DNA of 26,485 bases, from NCBI GenBank assembly GCA_964447105.1, contig CAYURH010000016.1, positions 1 to 26,485 on the forward strand, written 5' to 3'. Shown one piece after another: positions 1 to 6,410 of the stretch. Made by a program: the position numbers and the translations under genes. The notes beneath the pieces are model-generated. The model was not told the DNA's origin, did not search any database, and worked only from the letters and a program-made list of their open reading frames with translations. Position 1 is the first letter of the stretch. Each line of letters starts with the position of its first letter. The DNA comes from CAYURH01 sp964447105 (GTDB lineage Bacteria > Patescibacteriota > Saccharimonadia > Saccharimonadales > EFPC-124).

Positions 1-1
1 G

Positions 2-310
2 GGCGCTACGATCACTCAATCTTCCACAGCAAAAACGACGGGCGCGATCAGTTATACAGGAACGAGCGCGATCAATATCGGTGGGAATGCCACGACAGCA
101 GGCGGAACAATTGGGATGACAGGGCCTGTTACGATTACAACCACTCCCACGTTTGATAGTACAAATGGAGGCGGGACGGCAGCTGGTGCCAATATCAGTT
201 TTTCCAGCACGATCAATGGGGGGACGACTCTCACACTCACGGGAGGTACGGGTGGAATTGTGACTCTGACAGGAGCGGTCGGAGGAACGTCGGCTTTGAG
301 TTCGCTGACT
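2..310 (+). CDS. Beta-strand-repeat surface protein fragment, probably chimeric sequence
   Basis: The frame starting at base 2 is open from the window edge to about 310 and reads as a Thr/Gly/Ser-rich chain with short hydrophobic beta-strand units such as TLTLTGGTGG and SALSSLTV. This is the pattern of very large adhesin- or autotransporter-like passenger domains known from several phyla. There is no start codon and no authentic end: past about 310 the frame falls into the antisense of topA and stops at 338-340. Style and composition are unlike everything else here. Either a real repeat gene is fused to topA or, more likely, two molecules were joined in assembly. The family call comes from repeat style only. 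Confidence 0.5.
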
Positions 311-498
311 GTTTTTTTCTTGTCGGGGCTTACTTCGTAGGCTGGCTTGAAATCATGCTCAATGTCGACGCTCATGCCCTTTTTGGGTAAATCGCGCACA
401 TGACCAAAGCTACTCTTCACTGTAAAATCTTTACCAAGAAACTGGCCGATGGTTTTGGCTTTGGCTGGGCTCTCTACAATTACTAGGTTTTTACTCAT
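292..498 (-). CDS. topA: DNA topoisomerase I, N-terminal 69 residues only (interrupted)
   Basis: Type IA topoisomerases relax negative supercoils. The first residues, MSKNLVIVESPAKAKTI, are the Toprim start of bacterial TopA, with the expected VESPAKAKTI motif, then SFGHVRDLPKK and a KKTVSELKA segment at residues 61-69. Beyond A69 the topoisomerase sequence should continue to its acidic Toprim motif, but the frame instead reads the antisense of a Thr/Gly-rich repeat. The remaining several hundred residues, including the catalytic Tyr, are absent from the window. The gene lies 76 bases after dprA on the same strand and has its own promoter. No convincing Shine-Dalgarno site precedes the ATG at 498. 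Identification is firm; the break is probably an assembly artefact. Confidence 0.9.
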
Positions 499-521
499 GT
501 TGCTTGTGCTTATTTCTTGCC

Positions 522-550
522 ATTATATTCAGTGGGCCAGTGTTACGCAA
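522..550 (-). promoter_or_regulatory. topA promoter
   Basis: On the minus strand TTGCGT (545-550) and TATAAT (522-527) are separated by exactly 17 bases, in the dprA-topA gap. The predicted start site lies about 17 bases upstream of the topA ATG. topA can therefore be transcribed independently of dprA. Confidence 0.65.
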
Positions 551-574
551 AATGGCAGAAAAAGCAAGTATGCT

Positions 575-1432
575 TCACTTGATTGACCATTGATTACCAC
601 CAAGAGCGGAGATTTTGCCAGTGATTTCTAGCATGGTGAGGGTTTGGCTGAATTGGGCGGGTGTGAGGCTGCTTCCGGCCATGATTTCGTCGCCGTCGCG
701 TAAGCCTTGGCTTATGAGGTCCAGAATAGTCTGTTCTTCTTGGTTGGCGGCAAGCGGCAGCTGCTTTGGCGCTGTGGCTGTGTAGCCGATGGCTTGCAAA
801 ACATCATCGGTGCAGGTCACGGGGGTGGCTCCGGTCCGGATGAGATTGTTGCAGCCCGCGCTGGCAGGGCTGGTGATATTGCCCGGGACAGCCATGACTG
901 CTCTCCCCTGCTCCAGGGCGAAATTGACCGTGTGCATGGTGCCGCTTTTGGCGGTGGCTTCGACCACCAGTAATCCGTCGCTGATACCCGATACCAGCCT
1001 GTTGCGCACCACAAAGCTAAATTTCTGTACATTCTCCCCGGCTGGTCGCTCACTGATAAGCGCTCCCCTATTCTGCACAATGCGAATGGCGAGTTGCCGA
1101 TGTGAATATGGATACACGCGATCTAATCCGCCAGGCTGTACGGCTAGAGTGATGCCGCCGGCGTCTAGCGCGCCACGATGCGCAATAGCATCGATACCTA
1201 GTGCCAAACCGCTCACTATCACTACTCCTTGGCTGGCGAGCTCGTATGCGAGCTTATAGGCTATTTCTTGGCCGTAGGCTGTCGGCCGGCGTGTACCCAC
1301 AATCGCCACCGTAGGTAGGCGCTGGTCTGGTAATGACCCAACATAACACAAGCTCTTTGGAGCATTAGCAATAGTAGATGCGATCTGAAGAAAATTATTT
1401 CTATCTGGTGAAATGTTATTGATCTTGCTCAT
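575..1432 (-). CDS. dprA: DNA-processing protein DprA
   Basis: DprA (Smf) binds incoming single-stranded DNA during natural transformation and loads RecA. The 285-residue protein has the Rossmann-like core: VAIVGTRRPTAYG at 43-54, SGLALGIDAIAHRGAL at 74-89, the conserved RNR of VVRNRLVSG at 141-149, and SGTMHTVNFALEQGR at 163-177 followed by VPGN. A C-terminal winged-helix segment occupies about 225-285, where IMAGSSLTPAQFSQTLTMLE reads as helix-turn-helix. The long N-terminal SAM region of many DprA proteins is absent, leaving about 40 residues before the core. It is the gene before topA, a common bacterial arrangement. The ATG at 1432 has no clear Shine-Dalgarno site. Its presence suggests DNA uptake, as expected of a lineage with limited nucleotide synthesis. 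Confidence 0.93.
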   Translation of the reverse strand: MSKINNISPDRNNFLQIASTIANAPKSLCYVGSLPDQRLPTVAIVGTRRPTAYGQEIAYKLAYELASQGVVIVSGLALGIDAIAHRGALDAGGITLAVQPGGLDRVYPYSHRQLAIRIVQNRGALISERPAGENVQKFSFVVRNRLVSGISDGLLVVEATAKSGTMHTVNFALEQGRAVMAVPGNITSPASAGCNNLIRTGATPVTCTDDVLQAIGYTATAPKQLPLAANQEEQTILDLISQGLRDGDEIMAGSSLTPAQFSQTLTMLEITGKISALGGNQWSIK

Positions 1433-1450
1433 AATTTGTGTAGAAAAGTA

Positions 1451-1479
1451 TTGACACTAAATGCCCTACGTGTTATATT
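1451..1479 (+). promoter_or_regulatory. Near-consensus sigma70 promoter of the 1486-1772 RNA
   Basis: TTGACA at 1451-1456 and TATATT at 1474-1479 are separated by 17 bases, and a TGT immediately before the -10 box gives an extended -10. This is among the best promoters in the window. It points away from dprA and predicts transcription from about 1485-1487. Confidence 0.8.
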
Positions 1480-1485
1480 GTGCCA

Positions 1486-1772
1486 TGGTAAGTCTTAATA
1501 GACCCAACCGCACCTTATATACCCCCAAATTTTTAACATTGTTTCCTTCGGGAAGCAACTGTTAGATTGCTTGCAACGTGCGTCTTAGAAGTTTCTACCC
1601 TCCACTTTTAACGCATCAGGGGTTCGCCCCTAAATATGCGTTGCGAGCAAACTAACCCCTTTAACCGGCGGACCTCTTATTATTGTGAGGTGGGTCACGC
1701 TAATACCCGAAACGGGTGGGTTGAAGGGTAAAACGGCGCCAGGTGATGCCCACCCTTACCTGGCGCTTTTTT
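1486..1772 (+). ncRNA. Structured non-coding RNA of unknown class, about 287 nt
   Basis: No plausible reading frame is present, yet the segment has a strong promoter, dense pairing and an intrinsic terminator. Predicted helices read from the sequence are: a UUCG-capped hairpin 1539-1546/1551-1558; a long helix 1561-1578/1639-1656 (18 positions, one A-A mismatch and one G-U pair); inside it TGCGT 1579-1583/ACGCA 1611-1615 and a UUCG-capped AGGGG/CCCCT hairpin at 1618-1631; hairpins 1672-1676/1687-1691 and 1705-1709/1713-1717; and a possible closing stem of ACCC-AACC (1502-1509) with GGTT and GGGT (1719-1729). I looked for the conserved cores of RNase P RNA, tmRNA and SRP RNA and found none, and the branching does not look like 6S RNA. 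The class is unknown. Confidence 0.6.
1736..1772 (+). terminator. Intrinsic terminator of the non-coding RNA
   Basis: A perfect 9-bp stem, GCGCCAGGT (1736-1744) with ACCTGGCGC (1758-1766), is followed directly by six T residues (1767-1772). This is a textbook Rho-independent terminator. It separates the RNA from the next promoter at 1789. Confidence 0.9.
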
Positions 1773-1788
1773 AGTGGGGAATGGTAGG

Positions 1789-1817
1789 TTGAAAAATAAT
1801 AGTAAATATGGTATTAT
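1789..1817 (+). promoter_or_regulatory. Promoter of the GC-rich gene at 1885
   Basis: TTGAAA (1789-1794) and TATTAT (1812-1817) are 17 bases apart, with TGG just before the -10 box (extended -10). Predicted start is near 1824. Confidence 0.75.
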
Positions 1818-1827
1818 ATATTTAGTT

Positions 1828-1879
1828 GCTCCTCGCTTTTTGTGAAGGAGCGGCAGAACTGTTCGGAACTATCGAGGAG
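1828..1879 (+). promoter_or_regulatory. Leader hairpin that may compete with the Shine-Dalgarno site
   Basis: GCTCCT (1828-1833) pairs with AGGAGC (1846-1851). The same left arm, read as CTCCTCG (1829-1835), is also perfectly complementary to CGAGGAG (1873-1879), which contains the Shine-Dalgarno site of the gene starting at 1885. The two pairings exclude each other, so one exposes and the other hides the ribosome site. Function is inferred; the complementarity is direct. Confidence 0.45.
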
Positions 1880-1884
1880 TCATC

Positions 1885-2364
1885 GTGACTTTTGCCGAGA
1901 TCATGGCGAACATCGAGAAGTGGTTGCGTCTGTTCGGGCTCACCCCCGTCAGCGCGCTGTTCGCGCTGTTCGCCGCCGTCGCGCTGTTCGCCGCCGCTTA
2001 CGCCCTCGCCAAGCACGCCTGGAAGACCTGGTTCGCTGGGCATCCGGTGCTGGCTGGCGCCGAGCTCATGGCGGTTGCCGCGATCTGGTTTGCCATCTGC
2101 ACTGGACTGGTGCTCGCCATGGGTAACGCCATGGACAACCAGCTGGCCCAGTTGGGGCCCGATACGGCCACCGGTCCGGTGCTCAACGTCATGCTCAAGT
2201 GGGCCGCCATTGGCCTGCTGGGTGTGATCGCGATCACCATGGCCTTCGTGGCGCTGGTGGTCATGGGCTGGCCGCAGCCGAAGAAGCTGCGCACGTGGTC
2301 GACGGTCGACCAGGCCGAGCTGGCGCAGCTGGCTCGCCGCACGACCGGCGACCCCGTCATGTAG
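1885..2364 (+). CDS. GC-rich three-helix membrane protein, unknown function
   Basis: The 159-residue product is not recognised. The GTG start is chosen because GAGGAG (1874-1879) sits 5 bases upstream. Three hydrophobic segments are visible at about 15-41, 53-78 and 103-128, and the C-terminal 30 residues are polar (WSTVDQAELAQLARRTTGD). There is no cleavable signal peptide; an integral inner-membrane protein is likely. Codon use is extreme: 36 of the first 40 codons end in G or C, against 24 of the first 40 in the nearby pth gene. It stands alone between a terminated RNA and its own strong terminator. Import from a high-GC organism, possibly an actinobacterial host, is one reading; selection for highly translated codons is another. 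Confidence 0.75.
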   Translation: MTFAEIMANIEKWLRLFGLTPVSALFALFAAVALFAAAYALAKHAWKTWFAGHPVLAGAELMAVAAIWFAICTGLVLAMGNAMDNQLAQLGPDTATGPVLNVMLKWAAIGLLGVIAITMAFVALVVMGWPQPKKLRTWSTVDQAELAQLARRTTGDPVM

Positions 2365-2377
2365 AGTAGTACCGAAC

Positions 2378-2422
2378 AGAGCCCCGGCCCGCGTTTACGC
2401 GGATCACCGGGGCTCTTGTTTT
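2378..2422 (+). terminator. Terminator of the 1885-2364 gene
   Basis: AGAGCCCCGG (2378-2387) pairs with CCGGGGCTCT (2407-2416), with a second hairpin CCGCG-TTTA-CGCGG (2389-2402) inside, followed by TTGTTTTG-type T-rich sequence. It works as an intrinsic terminator on the + strand. Confidence 0.8.
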
Positions 2423-2434
2423 GAGCTTGATATA

Positions 2435-2463
2435 TTGACTTTATTGTGTGCTTATGGTAATAT
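2435..2463 (+). promoter_or_regulatory. Promoter of the GC-rich gene at 2615
   Basis: TTGACT (2435-2440), a 17-base spacer and TAATAT (2458-2463), with TGG before the -10 box. Predicted start is near 2470, giving an unusually long leader of about 145 bases. Confidence 0.75.
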
Positions 2464-2471
2464 TAGTATAG

Positions 2472-2582
2472 TCTCTGGTAACAGAGAGAACCTTAAGAGA
2501 GTGAAGCCCTATCCTAGGCTGTAATTTTGCTGCGAGACCAGCTGATCAAACTATTGATACCGGTCATATGATTTCGCAGCAA
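2472..2582 (+). promoter_or_regulatory. Structured 5' leader, possible riboswitch or protein-binding element
   Basis: The untranslated leader contains successive hairpins. TCTCTG-GTAA-CAGAGA occupies 2472-2487, and AGCC/GGCT pair at 2505-2520. A long interrupted hairpin follows: TTGCTGCGA (2527-2535) with TCGCAGCAA (2574-2582), then GACC/GGTC (2536-2539/2562-2565), then ATCAA/TTGAT (2545-2549/2554-2558). It matches no riboswitch core that I know. The Shine-Dalgarno GGGAGG (2603-2608) lies outside the last stem. Ligand and function are unknown. Confidence 0.5.
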
Positions 2583-2614
2583 GATGGTTAAACAACTCGC
2601 CTGGGAGGCACCCC

Positions 2615-3070
2615 GTGATCCGCAGTCTTCTTCGTTTTTTCGAGGCCATGGGCCTCAACATCGACGTCGTAGCCCTGTGCTTCGTCATCGGTGGCAGCGT
2701 AGTGCTCGCAATCATCGCGACGCTTTGCGCGCTCCGCAAGTACCCTCGCCAGACGATGGCCGCCCCTGGCGTCCTCATGATCGTCATCGGCGGCGGTTAC
2801 CTGGTGAAGGCGCTCAAGGTGGACTTGGTGTTCGCCGCGGGTGTCATGGCCGTCATCGCCGTGCTCGCGCTGTTCAGCTTGCTGGTATCGATGTCGTTCT
2901 CGCACAAGCAGAACGCTCGCCACCGCAAGCACGAAGAGCGTGAAAGCGTGCGGCACTTCCTGACGACCGTCTGGCACGCCATGCGCGAAGCTGGCAGTCG
3001 GCAGGAGCCGTCGGACGCGTTCGCGGACGACTACAAGACCTGCGTGCTTCCGACCACGACCGGTCGCTGA
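2615..3070 (+). CDS. GC-rich three-helix membrane protein with polar tail, unknown function
   Basis: The 151-residue product is not recognised. The GTG start follows GGGAGG at 2603-2608 with a 6-base gap. Hydrophobic segments lie at about 17-40, 48-65 and 68-93. The C-terminal 55 residues are rich in His, Arg, Lys and Glu (HKQNARHRKHEERESVRHF), so a cytoplasmic tail is likely by the positive-inside rule. Architecture and codon use resemble the upstream 1885-2364 gene, but I see no sequence similarity, so common origin is unproven. It ends in TGA and is followed after 7 bases by a perfect GC-rich inverted repeat. pth then converges from the other strand. Confidence 0.7.
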   Translation: MIRSLLRFFEAMGLNIDVVALCFVIGGSVVLAIIATLCALRKYPRQTMAAPGVLMIVIGGGYLVKALKVDLVFAAGVMAVIAVLALFSLLVSMSFSHKQNARHRKHEERESVRHFLTTVWHAMREAGSRQEPSDAFADDYKTCVLPTTTGR

Positions 3071-3077
3071 CGTGAAC

Positions 3078-3100
3078 GGGGCGGCCCATGTGGCCGCCCC
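3078..3100 (+). terminator. Perfect GC-rich inverted repeat between convergent genes
   Basis: GGGGCGGCC (3078-3086) and GGCCGCCCC (3092-3100) form a 9-bp stem with a 5-base loop. No T-run follows on either strand, so it is not a standard intrinsic terminator. It could stabilise the 3' end of the message or act with Rho. Confidence 0.55.
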
Positions 3101-3118
3101 ACGGGCTTCACTCTCGCT

Positions 3119-3697
3119 TTAGCTCTCGAAATTATCGCCGAATCGGACACTTGTGTGTCCGATTTTTTGTTGAGTTACAAACTCGCGGATAAGTTCTTGC
3201 GCGGCGGTGTGCAGGCGGGGCATGAACTGCATTTCGTCGTGAGTAAAACGATCTAATACAAAATCGCTGGCATCGCGTGCGGCTGCGTGTTCATTGGCCG
3301 TGCCCACGCGCAGCCGGGCAAAATCTGGCCCGATGTGCGCGATGAGGCTTTTGATGCCGTTGTTGCCAGCATCACTGCCGTCGGTGCGGGTGCGGATAGT
3401 GCCAAATGGCAGCGCTAGCTCGTCGTGGATAATCAAGATGTCACTGGCCGCAAGTTTATAGAAGTCCATAATAGCTCGGGCCGATTCGCCTACCAGATTG
3501 TAATACGTGGTGGGTTTGGCGAGTATTACCTTTTCTCCCCAGAGCTCGCCTTCGGCTACGTGGGCTTTAAAACGGTCTTTGGTAAGCCAGGCTATGTTGT
3601 TGGCGGCTGCAAGTACTTCGATGATAGAAAACCCCACGTTGTGCCGTGTACCGTCGAAATGTGGGCCAATGTTGCCCAAGCCCATGATTAATTTCAT
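3119..3697 (-). CDS. pth: Peptidyl-tRNA hydrolase
   Basis: Pth releases tRNA from prematurely dropped peptidyl-tRNA. At 192 residues it has normal length. Visible features are GLGN at 6-9 (N9), TRHNVGF with catalytic H19, KPTTYYN with N67, and HDEL with D92, corresponding to the known active-site positions. The GHNG motif reads G111-N-N-G, with Asn in place of the usual His, and the first motif has NIG rather than NPG; both are mild departures. The ATG at 3697 overlaps the der stop codon as ATGA, so translation is probably coupled to der. The last residues (VRFGDNFES) end 18 bases from a GC-rich hairpin on the facing side. Confidence 0.95.
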   Translation of the reverse strand: MKLIMGLGNIGPHFDGTRHNVGFSIIEVLAAANNIAWLTKDRFKAHVAEGELWGEKVILAKPTTYYNLVGESARAIMDFYKLAASDILIIHDELALPFGTIRTRTDGSDAGNNGIKSLIAHIGPDFARLRVGTANEHAAARDASDFVLDRFTHDEMQFMPRLHTAAQELIREFVTQQKIGHTSVRFGDNFES

Positions 3698-5034
3698 GAT
3701 TTTTCTTTGTCTTTTTCTTCATCGCGTTCGCGGAAGCTAAATTTAATAGGTGTGCCAATGTAGTCAAATTTGTCGCGCATAGCGTGTTCGATGTAGCGTT
3801 TGTAGCTCCAGTGAAGGAGTTTGAGGTTGCTGCCAAATACCACAAACCACGGTGGTGATATGTCGGTTTGCACCATGTAGCGCAGTTTGGGGTGAGTATT
3901 TTTGAGCCCAGCTGGTGGGTGGCTGTCGACGCACTGATGTAGCACGCGGTTGAGTTCGGCTGTTTGGAGTTTTTGTTTGCGGCGCGTGTCGATTTCGCCG
4001 GCGAGGTCGAAGATTTTGGTGACGTTTTGGCCGGTCACGGCACTGGTAAATAGCAACGGCGCCCAGGGCGCGTGTTGGAATTGCCCGGTGAGGTCTTTGG
4101 CGATTTCGTCGCGGCTAAAGGGTGTTTTTTCTTCAAAGCTATCCCATTTACTGATAACGATGACCAGGCCTTTGCCGGCTTCTTTGATAATACCTGCCAG
4201 TTTTTGGTCGAGCGCGACATGCAATTCGTTGACATCCATCAGCAGCAAGCAGACGTCGGCTTCTTCGATGGCTTGCAGGCTACGTAGTACGCTGAATTTT
4301 TCGATGCCTACTTCTACTTTGCCGTTGCGGCGAATGCCGGCGGTGTCGAGCAGTTCGATGTCGCGCTGATTGTAGCGCACACGCACGCGGTTGACGTCGC
4401 GCGTGGTGCCGGCGATATTGGCTACGATGGCTTGCTGTTTGCCGGCCAAGGTGTTGAATAAGTATGATTTACCCACGTTGGGGCGGCCAATGAGGGCGAT
4501 GCGCAGTACGTCGTCGTCTGGCATGGCTTTGGCGGCTGGCAGCATGGCGCACAGGGCTTTAACGAGCGCTTCTACGCCACTGCCGTGCTCGGCGCTGGTG
4601 CGATAGATGTCGCGGATGCCCAGGCGTAAGAAATCTTCGCTGGGCAGAGCTTCTTTTTTATCGGTTTTGTTTAGGATGAGTACAACTGGCTTGCGAGATT
4701 TGAGCGCTTTTTTGGCCACCAAGCGATCGTCGTCGCTGGGTTGTAGTGTGGCGTCGACCATGACGATGATCACATCGGCCGCTGCAGTTGCTTCGTCGAT
4801 CTGTTCCTGGATGGTGGCTTCAAATTCGTCTTGGGGGTCTTTTAGGCCGGCAGTGTCGACCAGCCAGAAAGTGTGATCTTTGTATTCGACTTGGCCCACT
4901 ACTCTATCGCGCGTGGTGCCGGCTTCGCGTGCCACAATGGCCTGCTGTGAACCGACCAGTCGGTTAAAAAGGCTGGATTTACCAACGTTGGTTTGGCCGA
5001 CGATGGCCACTGTGGGGATTTTTTTGCTACTCAT
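3694..5034 (-). CDS. der: Ribosome-associated GTPase Der (EngA)
   Basis: Der assists 50S ribosomal subunit assembly. The 446-residue protein, starting MSSKKIPTVAIVG, has the family's tandem GTPase domains. Domain 1 has GQTNVGKSS, AGTTRDRV, DTAG, NKTD and a TSAEHGSG loop. Domain 2 has GRPNVGKSYLFN, AGTTRD, DTAG and SKWD, where NKWD is more usual. A KH-like C-terminal domain of about 110 residues follows. A longer reading frame to 5106 would add 24 unconserved residues that overlap the promoter and inverted repeat, so I choose the ATG at 5034. A TATAAT box ends 10 bases before this ATG, so the mRNA leader is at most a few bases. It is first in a der-pth operon. Confidence 0.95.
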   Translation of the reverse strand: MSSKKIPTVAIVGQTNVGKSSLFNRLVGSQQAIVAREAGTTRDRVVGQVEYKDHTFWLVDTAGLKDPQDEFEATIQEQIDEATAAADVIIVMVDATLQPSDDDRLVAKKALKSRKPVVLILNKTDKKEALPSEDFLRLGIRDIYRTSAEHGSGVEALVKALCAMLPAAKAMPDDDVLRIALIGRPNVGKSYLFNTLAGKQQAIVANIAGTTRDVNRVRVRYNQRDIELLDTAGIRRNGKVEVGIEKFSVLRSLQAIEEADVCLLLMDVNELHVALDQKLAGIIKEAGKGLVIVISKWDSFEEKTPFSRDEIAKDLTGQFQHAPWAPLLFTSAVTGQNVTKIFDLAGEIDTRRKQKLQTAELNRVLHQCVDSHPPAGLKNTHPKLRYMVQTDISPPWFVVFGSNLKLLHWSYKRYIEHAMRDKFDYIGTPIKFSFRERDEEKDKEKS

Positions 5035-5044
5035 ATCTTGGTTG

Positions 5045-5052
5045 ATTATAAC
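5045..5052 (-). promoter_or_regulatory. der -10 box close to the start codon
   Basis: TATAAT (5045-5050, minus strand), preceded by TGT as an extended -10, ends 10 bases before the der ATG. No good -35 box is seen at the expected distance. The predicted transcript starts about 3 bases before the ATG, and no Shine-Dalgarno site is possible. Confidence 0.55.
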
Positions 5053-5069
5053 AGATGGAGTGAGTACGA

Positions 5070-5101
5070 ACTCCGAGGTCGCTGTGACGCGACCTCGGAG
5101 T
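5070..5101 (-). terminator. 13-bp perfect inverted repeat after the 5117-6310 gene
   Basis: ACTCCGAGGTCGC (5070-5082) and GCGACCTCGGAGT (5089-5101) form a perfect 13-bp stem with a 6-base loop, starting 15 bases past the stop codon. No T-tract follows. It sits between the GC-rich gene and the der promoter, so it may insulate them. Confidence 0.6.
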
Positions 5102-5116
5102 CGCACGGCTTGTTCG

Positions 5117-6310
5117 CTACGCGGCTTCTTTCTCAGCCTCCGTCGGCTCCTGCTTGACCGGCTCGTTGGCCGGCTGCTCGTGGAGCGGCACCGGCTTCTC
5201 GCGGACGGTGATCTGCGGGCTCAGCCACTGGCGGATGTGCCAGCGGATGTAACCCAACCACGTCCGCTCGGTGCCGGCTGTGATGTGCGCCAGAACCTCT
5301 CGCGGAACGAGCGGTTCCTGGCCGGTCGTGGTGGCGTAGGCCTGCACGATTTCGGCCAGTTCGGAGGCACTCAGCTCGACCGGCATCAGGCCTGTACTGT
5401 GATCTTCCAGACCGTTGATCATGGACCGACGCGCACTGTGTACCGCAGGGCTTTCACCCCGGTAGCGGCACACCCATCCGTAGAGATCTTCGTTGCCGAA
5501 GACCTGCAGGATGAGCTGCTGCAGCGCCGGCTGGTGCTCGGCGTGCAGCTGTACGGTGCGATTCCTGGCAGTCACAATTGTTACTGCTACCACGAAATTG
5601 ATTGCCAGGTAGGAGGCCACGATGAGCATGAAGGCCACCAGTGCCTTGGGTAGACCGAACATCACCCAGCAGCCGATCGTGACGGCAATCGCCAGAGTCA
5701 GCTTGAAGAACGTGTTGTCGTTGGTGATTCGCACGGTCGCGTTCCAGGCCGGTCTGATGATCCCCAGTTCGGGGAGCGGGCGCGAGAGGCATGTCCATAC
5801 CTCTGCGAGCACGCTCACCGTGTAGCTGAGCCCCATCCCCGCTAGGATGAATGGGATGGCCGGCAGGAGCAGGAGTCCCCGTGGGCCGTTCGGCTTGCTG
5901 AGCAGGCGGTCAAACGACGGCCAGCGCACCCAGTTGGGGCGCCAGTCGACCATGCCAGCCTGCTCCAGTTCCCACCACGCGATGTACGTGCCGTATACGA
6001 CGTACATCGCGATGCCGAGGTCTTGCGTCGCCTCGTAACCGATACCCAGCAGGTGGCCTACGATGGTCGCTACGATGAGCGCCACCAGTATGGCCAACCC
6101 GATGAACACGGCTACGACCTGACGGTCGTTCAGCCGCGGCTTGGTGAAGTGCCGCCACGGCCGATCGACGTAGGCGCGCCAAAACATCAGCGCGCCGTCG
6201 TGCTGTGGCGGTGCGGCGGTGTCACCCGTCAGCTCCTGCCACTTTCGGTAATTCATCATCAGCTTACCGTCCGATGAGACGGTGAGGCTGTTGACCAGGC
6301 GACCGGACAT
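5117..6310 (-). CDS. GC-rich polytopic membrane protein, unknown function
   Basis: The 397-residue product is not recognised. After a polar N-terminus (about 1-63) come hydrophobic segments at about 65-90, 97-117, 144-168, 202-220 and 222-247. A soluble C-terminal region of about 150 residues follows and ends in an acidic, Pro/Glu-rich tail (EKPVPLHEQPANEPVK). The ATG at 6310 is preceded by GAAAGGG at a suitable distance. Codon use is GC-rich like the other cassette genes and unlike der downstream or the pseudouridine synthase upstream. It has its own promoter, placed over the last codons of the upstream gene, and its own inverted repeat. It could be a transporter-like or sensory membrane protein, but no motif decides this. 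Confidence 0.75.
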   Translation of the reverse strand: MSGRLVNSLTVSSDGKLMMNYRKWQELTGDTAAPPQHDGALMFWRAYVDRPWRHFTKPRLNDRQVVAVFIGLAILVALIVATIVGHLLGIGYEATQDLGIAMYVVYGTYIAWWELEQAGMVDWRPNWVRWPSFDRLLSKPNGPRGLLLLPAIPFILAGMGLSYTVSVLAEVWTCLSRPLPELGIIRPAWNATVRITNDNTFFKLTLAIAVTIGCWVMFGLPKALVAFMLIVASYLAINFVVAVTIVTARNRTVQLHAEHQPALQQLILQVFGNEDLYGWVCRYRGESPAVHSARRSMINGLEDHSTGLMPVELSASELAEIVQAYATTTGQEPLVPREVLAHITAGTERTWLGYIRWHIRQWLSPQITVREKPVPLHEQPANEPVKQEPTEAEKEAA

Positions 6311-6381
6311 GGGTATGCCCTTTCACGTCGGAAGTGCACTTATTTCGAAGATTACATGTGTACTGCGAACAAGCTTGCTAT

Positions 6382-6410
6382 ATTTTAAAATAATTGCTGC
6401 TATTTTTCAA
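6382..6410 (-). promoter_or_regulatory. Promoter of the 5117-6310 gene, inside the upstream gene's 3' end
   Basis: On the minus strand TTGAAA (6405-6410) and TAAAAT (6382-6387) are 17 bases apart. The -35 box lies in the last codons of the pseudouridine synthase gene, whose stop codon is at 6400-6402. Confidence 0.7.

Noticed and set aside
1486..1772. tmRNA, RNase P RNA, SRP RNA or 6S RNA identity
   Set aside because: No tRNA-like ends or tag frame, no RNase P core, no SRP apical loop, and branching rather than rod-like folding.
3694..5106. Longer Der with 24 extra N-terminal residues
   Set aside because: The extension runs through the -10 box and the inverted repeat and is not Der-like; MSSKKIPTVAIVG is the expected start.
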